Below are positions 8,743 through 18,240 of a stretch of DNA of 64,000 nt, piece after piece; positions within the stretch are counted from its first letter, which is position 1; the number at the start of each line of letters is the position of its first letter. Under the pieces are notes generated by a model. That model ran no database searches, was not told the DNA's origin, and was given only the letters and a program-made list of their open reading frames with translations. Source of the DNA: Candidatus Aminicenantota bacterium (GTDB taxonomy: Bacteria > Acidobacteriota > Aminicenantia > Aminicenantales > Saccharicenantaceae). A program made the translations under genes and the position numbers. Location of the stretch: NCBI GenBank assembly GCA_026393975.1, contig JAPKZD010000010.1:1-64000 (forward strand), read 5' to 3'.

Positions 8743-9355
8743 ATCCACGCCTTTCCACCCGCGTAGTCTCTACGGCGCCGCCAAAGTTTACGCCTACTGG
8801 ATGGTCCGAAACCACCGCGAGGGCTATGGCCTGTTTGCCTGCAACGGAATTCTCTTCAACCACGAGTCCCCCCGCCGCAGGGAAGCGTTCGTCACGCACA
8901 AGATTACCTACGGCTTGGCGAGCATCCTCGCCGGCTTGGAAAAGAAGCTCTATTTCGGGAACCTCGAAGCCAAAAGGGATTGGGGTTATGCGCCTGATTA
9001 TGTCGATGCCATGTAGCTCATGCTTCAACAAGAGAAGCCCGATGATTATTTGATGGGCACCGGTGAGCCCCATTCCGTCAGGGAATTCATGGAGGCGGCG
9101 TTTCCTTACATGAACTTGGATTGGCAGGATTACGTGGAGATTGACTACGCTTATTTCCGCCCGACTGAATTCGTAGCGCTGAAGGCGGATTCCTCCAAGG
9201 CGAAGCGCGAGTTGGGCTGGGCGCCGAAGGTTTCCTTCAAGGATCTCGTTAAAATCATGTTGGATGCCGACCTGGAAGCCGCCGGTCTTTCTTCTCCCGG
9301 CGAAGGCAGAAAAATCATCAGCGATAAAGGATTGGCCTGGAACGAACATCGCTGA
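8715..9355 (+). pseudogene. gmd: GDP-mannose 4,6-dehydratase, 3' two-thirds with an amber codon
   Basis: From about [17 protein letters not shown] the frame carries the catalytic YxxxK region, [35 protein letters not shown] and, after a TAG at 9014-9016, LMLQQEKPDDYLMGTGEPHS on to the normal end at 9355. The TAG stands where GMD has Trp (AMW), so it is a TGG to TAG change; both sides are in the same frame. The first ~140 residues are missing and the left part overlaps the tail of the oxidoreductase gene. With the stub at 3763 it could be the other end of one original gmd split by later insertions. Confidence 0.85.
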
Positions 9356-9418
9356 ATGTCGGTTTAAGCAGGCCCCAAAAAATCGGTCTGTAACTGTTAC
9401 ATAAAGGGGATAGTCAAT

Positions 9419-9850
9419 ATGTCAAAAAATCCCAACCTGGAAACCGTCGTTGACGGGCTTGAGCCGATCGCCCTGATTATTCGACGTGACTTCGAAGAGC
9501 CCGGAATCCACTTTTTCACTCCAGACAATTTCTCGCAACAAGTCGCACTCATGAGGCATGACAAGGGAAAAAAAATTGCGCCTCACGTCCACAATCTCGT
9601 CGTTCGTCAGGTTCTTTACACTCAAGAGGTCCTTTTCATCCGCAGCGGCCTGATCAGGGTTGATCTTTACTCCTCGGCTCGTCATTTTCTTTGTTCCAAA
9701 ACCCTCCAATCGGGAGACTTGATCCTACTTTGCGGGGGCGGGCATTCGTTCGAAATGCTGGAAGACACGTCCATGATCGAAGTCAAACAAGGCCCTTACG
9801 CGGGAGAAGGCGACAAAGCGCGTTTCGAAGAAGACAAGGTATGCCCATAA
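9419..9850 (+). CDS. Cupin-fold protein of polysaccharide loci
   Basis: A 143-residue protein with a single small-barrel cupin pattern: HVHNLVVRQVLYTQEVLFI (~residues 60-78) and LQSGDLILLCGGGHSFEML (~99-117), ending VKQGPYAGEGDKARFEEDK. Homologues of this shape are found in O-antigen and capsule clusters, usually annotated only as cupin or hypothetical; a sugar-binding or isomerase role is a guess. AAAGGGGATA at ~9401 serves as ribosome site. It overlaps the aminotransferase gene by 10 bases, indicating translational coupling and a joint role in making or handling a nucleotide sugar. Confidence 0.7.
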   Translation: MSKNPNLETVVDGLEPIALIIRRDFEEPGIHFFTPDNFSQQVALMRHDKGKKIAPHVHNLVVRQVLYTQEVLFIRSGLIRVDLYSSARHFLCSKTLQSGDLILLCGGGHSFEMLEDTSMIEVKQGPYAGEGDKARFEEDKVCP

Positions 9851-11010
9851 TCCCCGTCAACGAACCGCTTATCGGTGAGCGCGAGATCGAATATGTGTCG
9901 GAGTGCCTCCGCACCGGCTGGATCTCCTCCGCCGGCCGTTTCATCGAAGAATTCGAGCTGAAATGGGCCGCCTACTGCGGCATGAAATACGGCATCGCCA
10001 TGAGCAGCGGCACCACGGCCCTTCAGGCGGCCGTCGGCTGCCTCGGCCTCCGGCCGGGCGACAAGGTCATCATGCCGACCTTCACGATCATCTCCTGCGC
10101 CCAGGCGATCATCTACAACGGCGGCATTCCTGTCCTTGTGGACAGCGACCCCCGCACCTGGTGCATGGACGTGGCCCAGGTCCGCGCCAAAGTCGAAGCG
10201 GAGATGAAGAAGGGCGACGGCAAGCTCAAGGCCATCATGCCCGTCCATATCTACGGCCATCCCGTGGACATGGACCCGATCCTGGAACTCGCCAGAGAGT
10301 ACAACCTCAAGATCATCGAAGACGCCGCCGAGGTCCACGGTGCCGAATATCTTTCGGGCCGCAACTCCGCAACCCCCCGATGGAAACGCTGCGGCGGCCT
10401 GGGCCACATCAGCGTCTTCAGCTTTTACGCCAACAAGCTCATCACGACTGGCGAAGGCGGCATGGTCCTCACCGATGACCCCGCCTATGCCGAGAAGGCA
10501 AGAAGCCTGCGTAATCTCTGCTTCCTCCCGCATCGCCGCTTCTATCACACCGAGCTCGGCTATAACTTCCGCCTCACCAACCTGCAGGCGGCCGTCGGTC
10601 TTGCCCAAGTGGAGCGCATGGAGGAGATCATTGCCAGGAAGCGCTGGATGGGGCAGGCGTACACAGAGCGACTGTGTGATCTCTCTCAGATTATCTTACC
10701 TGTAGAAGAAGCCTGGGCCAAAAACGTATACTGGATGTACGGCTTAGTACTAACAGATGATCTCCAATATGATGCCACAGAGTTAGCGCAACGATTAAGA
10801 GCAGAAAGCATTGATACTCGACCTTTTTTTATCGGAATGCACGAACAGCCTGTGCTTCGGCAACGAGATCTATTTGCTGGCGAACAATATCCCGTTGCAG
10901 AACGTATCGCCCGGCGGGGATTGTATCTTCCTTCCGGCCTTGCACTTACTGAAGCGCAAGTAGAGACAGTCTGCCAGGCTATGCACAAAGTTTTGGAGGG
11001 GTCCCCATGA
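9841..11010 (+). CDS. DegT/DnrJ/EryC1/StrS sugar aminotransferase, perosamine-synthase-like; mosaic gene
   Basis: A 389-residue PLP enzyme. SSGTTALQAAV (~59-69) binds phosphate, EDAAEVHGAE (~160-169) holds the PLP-contacting Asp, and Lys199 in FYANKLITTGEGG is the Schiff-base lysine. GDP-4-keto-6-deoxymannose aminotransferases (Per/RfbE) are the best guess because gmd remains lie just upstream and the N-terminus reads NEPLIGEREIEYV...GWISSAG, but the substrate is not proven. I used the ATG at 9841. Base composition changes sharply near 10650: the first two-thirds has G/C-ending codons like the export core, the last third is AT-rich like the genes that follow, so a recombination joint lies inside the gene without breaking the frame. 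Confidence 0.85.
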   Translation: MPIIPVNEPLIGEREIEYVSECLRTGWISSAGRFIEEFELKWAAYCGMKYGIAMSSGTTALQAAVGCLGLRPGDKVIMPTFTIISCAQAIIYNGGIPVLVDSDPRTWCMDVAQVRAKVEAEMKKGDGKLKAIMPVHIYGHPVDMDPILELAREYNLKIIEDAAEVHGAEYLSGRNSATPRWKRCGGLGHISVFSFYANKLITTGEGGMVLTDDPAYAEKARSLRNLCFLPHRRFYHTELGYNFRLTNLQAAVGLAQVERMEEIIARKRWMGQAYTERLCDLSQIILPVEEAWAKNVYWMYGLVLTDDLQYDATELAQRLRAESIDTRPFFIGMHEQPVLRQRDLFAGEQYPVAERIARRGLYLPSGLALTEAQVETVCQAMHKVLEGSP

Positions 11011-11771
11011 CAGTCTTTGGCGAAACATACGCCAATCAATATGACGAACTAGTGCGAGATAAAGATTATCGAGGCGAGTGCGACTTGATTGAAGATGTAT
11101 TTCGTCTCTATGGCCATGGAGAGATTCACACATTAGTGGATTTTGGCTGTGGGACTGGAAATCACTCCATTCCTCTTGCCCAACGGGGCTACCAAGTGAC
11201 TGGGGTAGATCTATCATCCGAGATGTTGTGTGTGGCTCGTAAAAAGTCCTCCGAGGTAGGTGCCAGCGTGAACTGGATTGAAGGGGATGTCCGTAATGTC
11301 CAAGTTGGAGGCCCCTTCGACGCTGGACTATTTATGTACGCTGTGTTCGGCTACTTGTTACTAAATGAAGACGTGATGGCCGCACTCAGCAATGCCCGAT
11401 GCCATATCCGGTCTGGAGGACTTTTGACTTTCGATATTTGGTATGGGCCAGCTGTTCTAACGATCAAACCCTCTGATCGCGTCAAGATTGTTCCGGTCAC
11501 AGACGGCAAGGTGATTCGGATAGTTACCTCCCGATTGGACACCCGCCATCATTCATGTCAAGTACATTACCACTTGTGGCAACTAACTGGCGACCACGTA
11601 GAAGCCGAGAGCGAAGAATTGCATACGGTACGATACTTTTTTCCATTGGAATTAGAGTTAATGTTGAGCCAATCTGGCTTTGCACTAGTCTCACTTACAG
11701 CTTTCCCATCGTTGGATCGTCCTGCTGACGAAACGACCTGGAACGTCTTGGGAGTTGCCCGTGCCGTATGA
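11007..11771 (+). CDS. SAM-dependent methyltransferase
   Basis: A 254-residue class I methyltransferase. Motif I is VDFGCGTGN (residues 44-52), the acidic ribose-binding residue follows in VTGVDLSSEM (~64-73), and a helical cap fills the rest. The ATGA overlap with the aminotransferase stop and the overlap with the next glycosyltransferase show a tight operon. The family is close to N,N-dimethyltransferases of amino-sugar pathways (DesVI-like), which would fit an aminated deoxysugar made by the upstream aminotransferase; that link is inference from order and fold. Confidence 0.75.
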   Translation: MTVFGETYANQYDELVRDKDYRGECDLIEDVFRLYGHGEIHTLVDFGCGTGNHSIPLAQRGYQVTGVDLSSEMLCVARKKSSEVGASVNWIEGDVRNVQVGGPFDAGLFMYAVFGYLLLNEDVMAALSNARCHIRSGGLLTFDIWYGPAVLTIKPSDRVKIVPVTDGKVIRIVTSRLDTRHHSCQVHYHLWQLTGDHVEAESEELHTVRYFFPLELELMLSQSGFALVSLTAFPSLDRPADETTWNVLGVARAV

Positions 11772-13071
11772 CTGTCTCCGCCTGATCTGGTATGTGGCAG
11801 GTACGTTGACCATGGCAGGCGGTGGTGAGAGAGTAATCATGGAAGGCCTCCGGCAATTTGAGGCTAAAGGTCTGGAGGCCACTCTTCTGTTACATACGGC
11901 GATGCAAAATCAGGCTCCGCTATTTGATGGCACTTACTCGCCTAAAGTGTCTAGCGTGAGCAGCTATGAAGCTGGTGATTCGGGGAAGAGATCGCCTTTC
12001 TGGCTGAAAGCGACTCAGCGATTCCGTAAAGCTCAAAGCCTCGTCGCGGCAATATTGTCGCTAAATCCCGATATTATTATTGTTAATGATCCAGAATCAT
12101 GCAGGGTATTGTGGCTTTCCAGTTTGCTTATGCTACGAAAGCCGCCCACCTTTGTGACATTTGTACACGGAAGCCCTTTCCAATTCGTTGATGACCTGAC
12201 CAAGTACTCTCTGATTTTTCGACGCCACTTTGCTGATATCAGAAAGGGCGATTCTGTTTATCGGGAGGTGATTCCGACTGAACTGCCTCCTATTACGCTG
12301 CCCAAACGGATAAGCTTGGAGATTAACTGCTTCTTGAAATACCTAGCATTGCGACATAGCCGATACATATTTGTAATCTCTCAAAAAAACCGACGGGAGG
12401 TCGAGCTACTATATAACTACAGCAATGTTATCGTAATCTCAGCGGGTGGATTCTCCAGCTCTGATTTTACATATCAGCGCCGAAAAGACATGAAAGTAGC
12501 AGTTGGGATCAGAAAGCGGTATGTCATCTTATCGATTTGTCGGTTAGTCTCCAAGAAACGTGTAGACCTTTCAGTTCGTGCGTTTGCAGAATTGATCCGA
12601 AATGGCCAACGTGATGATTGTGTAATGGTGATAGCAGGCGCCGGACCTCATGAGTCAACACTGAGGTCTCTCGCCATCGAGCTACAAATTGAGAACAAAG
12701 TAGAATTCGTCGGTTATGTTCCAGAAGAGCAATTGAGAGATTGGTACTGCAGCTGTGACGTCTTCGTCAGTGCCGACAATGCAGATCATGATCTGTCAGT
12801 GTATATGGCTTTGGCTTTAGGCTGTAAAGTTGTAGTCTCTACCCAGTATGACATTCCAGAGTTCTTAGATAAAGTACGGCGCTTCATCTTCGTGGCCGAG
12901 CCTTCAATACAGGGCTTTGCGCAGACCATGGAGAAGGCAATTCGCATGACTCCTGTCCCACTGAATGCTGCTGATTTCGGTGAGTTGGACAATATGACAT
13001 GGGAGCGATATTTTCAAACCATATTGTCTCTCGCAGAAAAACTTCTTTGTGCTAACAAAGTGACCAATTGA
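11755..13071 (+). CDS. Glycosyltransferase family 4
   Basis: A 438-residue GT-B retaining glycosyltransferase. The N-terminal domain has AGGGERVIMEGLRQF (~20-34) and FVHGSP (~137-142); the C-terminal nucleotide-sugar domain has SICRLVSKKRVDLSVRAF (~260-277), AGAGPHESTLRSLA and EFVGYVPEEQLRDWY. The usual E-x7-E region is altered: HDLSVYMALALGCKVV stands where EGFGxPxxEAMACG is normal, so the first Glu is not evident. The start is TTG 11755 or GTG 11761, both inside the preceding gene. It acts on the cytoplasmic face of the membrane, adding one sugar to the lipid-linked repeat; donor unknown. Confidence 0.78.
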   Translation: MPVPYDCLRLIWYVAGTLTMAGGGERVIMEGLRQFEAKGLEATLLLHTAMQNQAPLFDGTYSPKVSSVSSYEAGDSGKRSPFWLKATQRFRKAQSLVAAILSLNPDIIIVNDPESCRVLWLSSLLMLRKPPTFVTFVHGSPFQFVDDLTKYSLIFRRHFADIRKGDSVYREVIPTELPPITLPKRISLEINCFLKYLALRHSRYIFVISQKNRREVELLYNYSNVIVISAGGFSSSDFTYQRRKDMKVAVGIRKRYVILSICRLVSKKRVDLSVRAFAELIRNGQRDDCVMVIAGAGPHESTLRSLAIELQIENKVEFVGYVPEEQLRDWYCSCDVFVSADNADHDLSVYMALALGCKVVVSTQYDIPEFLDKVRRFIFVAEPSIQGFAQTMEKAIRMTPVPLNAADFGELDNMTWERYFQTILSLAEKLLCANKVTN

Positions 13072-14588
13072 CATTGATGTTTGTTCATCTTCGGCGATTA
13101 TCAGCGCAAACATTAATTTACGGGTTGGGCGAGGTAGCAACGCGCCTGGCTGCGCTACTTCTACTTCCAGTCTATACTCGCATTCTAACTCCGGCGGATT
13201 ATGGCAAACTCGCAATTGTCGCCCTGGTTACAACCGTCGTGGCGATCATCCTGAATTCCGGGCAGAGCTCGGCGTTTTTTCGGTTCTACTTTCAAAATGA
13301 AAGTCAAAATACTCGGCGTAAGCTCACCGGCACAGTGCTCATCTTTCTGCTTGTATCCGCTACTGCAATTTTATTGCCTTTAATATTGTTCTTTGGTCCT
13401 CTAGCAGCTCCACTTTTTAAGGATGTGACCCTCCTGCCGCTGATCAAGATTGCTTTGATCGGCACGTTCTTTGATGTCGGTTCAGTGATCCCTTTCGCCA
13501 CTTTCCGGGCCGAACAACGCGCCGCACGATACGCTAAGTTGTCTGTCTTGCGTTTCTTTATCAATGTCACCCTGAACATCATTGCCGTCGTGGTGTTACG
13601 ACAGGGTGTGATTGGCGTGATCTACGCCAACCTGCTCACCTCCATACTGTTTTTTATGGTCTGTCTGGGACTGACGTTGCGCACCATGGAATGGACAGTT
13701 GACTTAAGCTTATTGAAGCAACTCCTGCGCTTTGGTTTACCGATTGTTCCCGCCAATCTTGCCGGGTGGGCCTTGGCTCTGTCCGACCGGTTTTTTCTGC
13801 AAAGATATTCCGGTCTCGGTCAAGTGGGCATCTATGCAGTGGGCTATTCGATGGCAGGCATCTTGAGTATGTTAACAGGCTGGTTCAACACTGCGTATGC
13901 GCCGTACGTTTATTCTATTTCTAAGCAGTCGGATGCCAAGGTCGTTTATGCACGCGTGCTGACCTACGCGATTACCTTATTCACGCTGGTAGGGTTGGGC
14001 TTGGCTCTTTTTGCTCGCGAGGCCCTGGTTCTGTTGACTAGACCAGCCTATTATGGAGCAGCCAGAATCGTGCCCCTGATCGTGCTCGCGTATCTCTTCT
14101 TTGAAGTGAGTTATCTTATCTCGTTTGGACTTGACCTGACGGGTAAGACCGGGTACTATCCGTTCATCGTCGGCGCGGGCGCTGTTGTCAACTTGTTCCT
14201 TAACCTTGCCTTGATCCCGCCTTTTGGGATGATGGGCGCGGCTGTAGCTACCGTCCTATCCTATATGTTGCTGCCGATCATCGGGTACTTCATCGTCCGG
14301 CGGCTGTATCCGGTGCCCTACGAATGGAGACGATTGCTCAAGCTGGCGTTGGTTAGTGTAGGTGTCTATTTGGCAGGCGTCGTATTGAAAACAGGTAAAC
14401 TCTGGATTGATCTGGGCATGGAAATCATGCTCGTCCTGACTTGGGGTCTGGCGCTATATGGTTGGCGATTCTTCACTCAAAGTGAGCTTGTGACAGCTCG
14501 GTCTACAACGAGCAAAGGCCTACATATTTGCCAAGTACGTCTACGGTGTGGCGTCTCTAAGGTACGGCGAGTAATTGGTAGGTGGTAG
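13068..14588 (+). CDS. wzx: Wzx-type polysaccharide flippase
   Basis: A ~506-residue polytopic membrane protein of the MATE/MOP superfamily with about 12-14 hydrophobic helices. It begins SAQTLIYGLGEVATRLAALL, then VYTRILTPADYGKLAIV, a standard Wzx/RfbX opening, and FGLPIVPANLAGWALALSDR mid-protein. It would flip the undecaprenyl-linked repeat unit to the periplasm. Translation begins at TTG 13068 (overlapping the GT stop) or ATG 13077. The last ~30 residues, after FFTQSELVTAR, are basic, lack family character and run into an IS3 scrap, so the original C-terminus may have been replaced without loss of the transport core. Confidence 0.85.
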   Translation: MTLMFVHLRRLSAQTLIYGLGEVATRLAALLLLPVYTRILTPADYGKLAIVALVTTVVAIILNSGQSSAFFRFYFQNESQNTRRKLTGTVLIFLLVSATAILLPLILFFGPLAAPLFKDVTLLPLIKIALIGTFFDVGSVIPFATFRAEQRAARYAKLSVLRFFINVTLNIIAVVVLRQGVIGVIYANLLTSILFFMVCLGLTLRTMEWTVDLSLLKQLLRFGLPIVPANLAGWALALSDRFFLQRYSGLGQVGIYAVGYSMAGILSMLTGWFNTAYAPYVYSISKQSDAKVVYARVLTYAITLFTLVGLGLALFAREALVLLTRPAYYGAARIVPLIVLAYLFFEVSYLISFGLDLTGKTGYYPFIVGAGAVVNLFLNLALIPPFGMMGAAVATVLSYMLLPIIGYFIVRRLYPVPYEWRRLLKLALVSVGVYLAGVVLKTGKLWIDLGMEIMLVLTWGLALYGWRFFTQSELVTARSTTSKGLHICQVRLRCGVSKVRRVIGRW

Positions 14589-14592
14589 CCGT

Positions 14593-14754
14593 AAGGACAT
14601 TGAGGGGGAGAAGACGATCGCCCATATCGCGAGCGAGTTCAGCGTCCATCCCAAACAAATTCGGCTGTGGCGAAACCATCTGATGAAGCAGCCGCCCGGG
14701 CTTTTTTCCAGTCGCTCGCCGCAACAGGAGAAGGTTCGGGAGAAGCTTTTCTAG
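14593..14754 (+). pseudogene. IS3-family OrfA remnant (plus strand)
   Basis: The frame gives KTIAHIASEFSVHPKQIRLW then RNHLMKQPPGLFSSRS, typical of the helix-turn-helix OrfA of IS3/IS150 elements (TIAELASEYGVHPxQIxxWK...LLExxxxxF). It stops at TAG 14752-14754 with no start and no OrfB. It lies right behind wzx. A second OrfA scrap in the opposite orientation is at 21393-21525. Confidence 0.8.
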
Positions 14755-14794
14755 AATATATTTTGGACAAGAGTGATTTGTTGTCAATAATTCA

Positions 14795-16867
14795 ATGGAC
14801 CAAGCTACACGTTACTTACAGCAATTGAAGTTGCCCCCCCGCGTGGTTTGCCGCAAACTACGGGGCAAGTTAGAGAACCGTCTAAAGCACGACTTGGGCC
14901 GACTGCGAGCACAATTATTTGGGATAGACCTCTCCGATGCGGCGTTCCTACGGGCATTGGATGATCGTTTCACCACGGCACAGGGATTTCTTGACCATCT
15001 GGCTGCCGGAGAAAGGCCCCGTTTCTTCCTGGAATCAAGCCGCCGCCATGAATTTGTGGAGGCTATCCGTAGCGTCTGCCCGGATGCCGCACCGCTTACC
15101 ATCTTCGCCGCCGATCAGGTATGCGACCATGTCTTCGACCTACTGGGCTCCGGCCCCACGCATATGGGGGACAAAATAGATTGGCACGTGGATTTCAAGA
15201 CTGGGCATCGTTTCAATCCGCGCCGGTACTACACCGACGTTCGTCCCGCCTCCTATCCCGGCGGCTACGACATCAAGGTGCCCTGGGAGCTGAGCCGCTG
15301 CCAGCACTTTGTCCGGTTGGGTCAAGCGTATTGGATTTTGGGAGACGAGAAATATGCGCTAGAGTTCGTGGCGCAAGTAGGGGATTGGATAGCCAGCAAC
15401 CCTTGGCCTTGGGGCGTGAACTGGGCCTGCACCATGGACGTGGCTATTCGTGTGGTAAATTGGCTATGGGGATACCATTTCTTCCGGGACTCGCAGAGCT
15501 TATCGGATAAATTCCGGCTTGTCTTCTACAAGAGTATGCTGATCCACGGACGGCACATTTGGCGTAATCTAGAGAACAAAGGATCATTCACCAACAATCA
15601 TTACCTGGCAGATTTGGTGGGGTTGATCTATCTGGGTATTCTCTGCCCGGAATTCAAGGAAGCTGCCGAGTGGCGTGAGTTTGGCTTGCGTGAACTCTGG
15701 CGAGAGATGCCCAAACAGGTCTATTCTGATGGGGTGACCTTTGAAGCCTCTGTCGCCTATCATCGGCTGACGACGGAACTGTTCCTTTCGCCGATTCTCC
15801 TTTGTCGGCTTAACAGTATCCCGGTGCCTGCTGAAGAGATGGCCCGACTTGGGAAAATGCTTGAATTCATCATGTACTATACCAAACCAGACGGTACGGT
15901 GCCGCTGCTTGGCGATGCCGATAACGGCTGTTTATGCCGGCTGGCAGCGTGGGCGGTGCCGGAAAGAGAGTGGCTTGACCATCGCTACTTGCTGGCAATC
16001 GGCGGCGTGCTCTTATGTAGAAACGATTTTGCGCAGGCGGCAGGGGATCAATGGCAGGAGGCGGTTTGGCTACTGGGTCAAGAGGCCAAAGACTTCCGAG
16101 AGGAAATCGAGCGCGAGGGTCTTTTGCCATTGCAGCTTGGCTCCCGCGATTTTGTTGATAGCGGTTTCTATGTGATTCGAGATAATGGATTATACGCGAT
16201 CGTGGACGCGGGCTGGAATGGGCAAGGGGGGAACGGTGGGCATGCCCACAACGATACATTAAGCTTTGAGCTGTACCTTGATGGACAGACCTGGTTATTG
16301 GATCCAGGTACATACACGTATACTGCGGATTACGAAGCTCGCCACCGGTTTCGTTCTACAGCCATGCACAATATTTTGCAGGTGGATGACGAAGAACAAA
16401 ATCAGTGTGTTGCTCGCAAGCCATTTGAAATGAGCGAGGACGCCCGTCCCGTAGTAAATCGGTGGGAGATCTCTGATAAATCCGTTGTTCTGGTGGCAGA
16501 ACACAGGGGCTACTCCAGGTTGGCAAATCCAGTCGTTCATCGCAGAGAGTTCCAATTAAATAAAGCTACAAAGCGGCTAAGCATCATAGATTATATTTTT
16601 GGCACCGGTCGACACAATATCAAAGCTACATGGGTCCTTCCTAGAGAGATAGAGGCGTTGATCTATCCGTCTGAAGTGATACTGAAGAATAAGCAAGGTA
16701 CATCTCTTGTGATAAGTTGGCATGATCATGCCGTCGTGCACATAGAGATGATTGATATATCTCCCAGCTATGGGTCACTTAAAAAAGCCAACTTACTTTC
16801 TCTGACAAAACCAATGTATGATTGCGGCAGTCCTGAACCATGGGTGATTGCGATACATGTTGAGTAG
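14795..16867 (+). CDS. Heparinase II/III-family protein
   Basis: A 690-residue protein with an N-terminal alpha/alpha toroid (~1-400; NHYLADLVGLIYLG ~268-281, ASVAYHRLTTELFLSP ~312-327 with the usual conserved Asn-His and Tyr-His pairs) and a C-terminal beta-sandwich heparinase domain (~440-690) with GGNGGHAHNDTLSFELYL, where the His residues would bind metal. No signal peptide is evident, as is common for the cluster-encoded members. These proteins accompany bi-domain oxidoreductases, as at 6547 here, and may cleave or edit uronate-containing glycan during assembly. The start ATG at 14795 follows the IS3 scrap; the gene is more GC-rich than its right-hand neighbours. Confidence 0.85.
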   Translation: MDQATRYLQQLKLPPRVVCRKLRGKLENRLKHDLGRLRAQLFGIDLSDAAFLRALDDRFTTAQGFLDHLAAGERPRFFLESSRRHEFVEAIRSVCPDAAPLTIFAADQVCDHVFDLLGSGPTHMGDKIDWHVDFKTGHRFNPRRYYTDVRPASYPGGYDIKVPWELSRCQHFVRLGQAYWILGDEKYALEFVAQVGDWIASNPWPWGVNWACTMDVAIRVVNWLWGYHFFRDSQSLSDKFRLVFYKSMLIHGRHIWRNLENKGSFTNNHYLADLVGLIYLGILCPEFKEAAEWREFGLRELWREMPKQVYSDGVTFEASVAYHRLTTELFLSPILLCRLNSIPVPAEEMARLGKMLEFIMYYTKPDGTVPLLGDADNGCLCRLAAWAVPEREWLDHRYLLAIGGVLLCRNDFAQAAGDQWQEAVWLLGQEAKDFREEIEREGLLPLQLGSRDFVDSGFYVIRDNGLYAIVDAGWNGQGGNGGHAHNDTLSFELYLDGQTWLLDPGTYTYTADYEARHRFRSTAMHNILQVDDEEQNQCVARKPFEMSEDARPVVNRWEISDKSVVLVAEHRGYSRLANPVVHRREFQLNKATKRLSIIDYIFGTGRHNIKATWVLPREIEALIYPSEVILKNKQGTSLVISWHDHAVVHIEMIDISPSYGSLKKANLLSLTKPMYDCGSPEPWVIAIHVE

Positions 16868-16893
16868 TGCCCTTAGATAGCCTGCGAATCACG

Positions 16894-18135
16894 ATGAATG
16901 AACTTATCCTAATCTCTTATCACTTTCCGCCAGCCGGAGGAAATTCCGCACCCGCATCAATACGATTGGGTAAGTTTGCACAATATTTGCCAGAATTTGG
17001 ATGGACTCCTCTAGTAGTGTCGGCCAGTCGGGGTAATTTTGATTTCCTAGATGATAGTCTAATGTTTGATCACAATACTGCAGTCAATCGAGTCCGTAAT
17101 TACCTCGGCCGATTTAGGGGGCTTGACAGAATAATGTCATGGTTGCCAGCACCTGGTTTTCTATTGCCATGGACAATCAATGCGGGTTTAACGGCATCAC
17201 ATCTAGCTAAAAGGAAAAAAGTAAAACTGATTCTAGCGTCATCGCCGCCATCGGCAAGCTTTCTTGCCGGTTATTTTGCTCATAAGCTTACAGGGCTGCC
17301 TCTCGTGCTCGATTATCGGGATCAATGGACCCTTTCTCCATACCGTACTGGTCCGCGTTTCTACAGGATATGGGATAGATGGTTAGAAGCGCAAGTGTTG
17401 AAATATTCAAGGCTAGTAGTTGCCTCAAATACCGGTCGACTGGCCGAGCATAATGAATATTGGAAAATTAGTTCGCCAAAAGCAATAGTCATACCAAATG
17501 GTTTTGACCTAAAGGACTTCGAAGGCGTAAGGCCAGATCGAAGTGCAGGATATGACCTCAGGTCTGAGATAGTGATTCGCCATATGGGAGCTATCTATGG
17601 AGCGCGTGCTGCAACGACCCGTTCTTTGCTCAATGCTCTTAACGATTATTTGACAGTTCGTTCTGACGCTCCCACAATTAGAGTTCAATTCACCGGCAGC
17701 GTGCCGAATGTATTGTTGATGCCTCATTCTGCATATTCATCTAAGCTCATTCTCGAACGCCAGAGGCGAGCATCCTATAAAGAAGCCCTTGCTTTGGAAC
17801 TGGGCGCCGATGTCCTCTTATTGCTTATTGGACGGCATGCTCAGTCAAATGCTGAGACTTCCAGTAAGGTCTTTGAATATATAGCAAGCGGTCGCCCTAT
17901 TTTGGTGGCGGGAGAATCGCAACTTCTACGCAAGCTGACAACTGGGCTTGACCGCGTGTTTTTCATCGGTGAAAATCCAAGTCAAGAAGCAATTGCTGAC
18001 TTCTTCCATTGGCTGAATAATCATGGAAAGGGTGATAATTGTGCTCAAGCTTGCTCGTGGTATGATAAATATCTAGGATGCTATAATCGACGGAACATCG
18101 CCCATAACCTTGCTTCGCATCTGGATGTTTTATAA
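16894..18135 (+). CDS. Glycosyltransferase family 4 (WcaI/exosortase-cluster style)
   Basis: A 413-residue GT-B protein starting LILISYHFPPAGGNSAPA, a typical N-terminus of this GT4 subgroup, with LVLDYRDQWTLSPYRTGPRF (~143-162) and the C-terminal donor site SSKVFEYIASGRPILVAGES. GTG at 16867 would extend it by nine residues and overlaps the heparinase stop; I prefer ATG 16894, where homology begins. The gene is AT-rich. It would add a sugar to the lipid-linked repeat; donor and linkage cannot be read. Confidence 0.78.
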   Translation: MNELILISYHFPPAGGNSAPASIRLGKFAQYLPEFGWTPLVVSASRGNFDFLDDSLMFDHNTAVNRVRNYLGRFRGLDRIMSWLPAPGFLLPWTINAGLTASHLAKRKKVKLILASSPPSASFLAGYFAHKLTGLPLVLDYRDQWTLSPYRTGPRFYRIWDRWLEAQVLKYSRLVVASNTGRLAEHNEYWKISSPKAIVIPNGFDLKDFEGVRPDRSAGYDLRSEIVIRHMGAIYGARAATTRSLLNALNDYLTVRSDAPTIRVQFTGSVPNVLLMPHSAYSSKLILERQRRASYKEALALELGADVLLLLIGRHAQSNAETSSKVFEYIASGRPILVAGESQLLRKLTTGLDRVFFIGENPSQEAIADFFHWLNNHGKGDNCAQACSWYDKYLGCYNRRNIAHNLASHLDVL

Positions 18136-18240
18136 ATGCCTATCATTGATCTAGTGTAGTGCGTATAAAACTTATTCACATTTGGTGATCACTGAACGCC
18201 CTATGACACTAAATGATAATTCCAACTTTATGGAGGATTA

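Noticed and set aside
14500-14588. C-terminal extension of wzx as a genuine domain
   Set aside because: Basic, unstructured sequence without family match, adjoining IS3 debris; more likely a read-through created by the junction.
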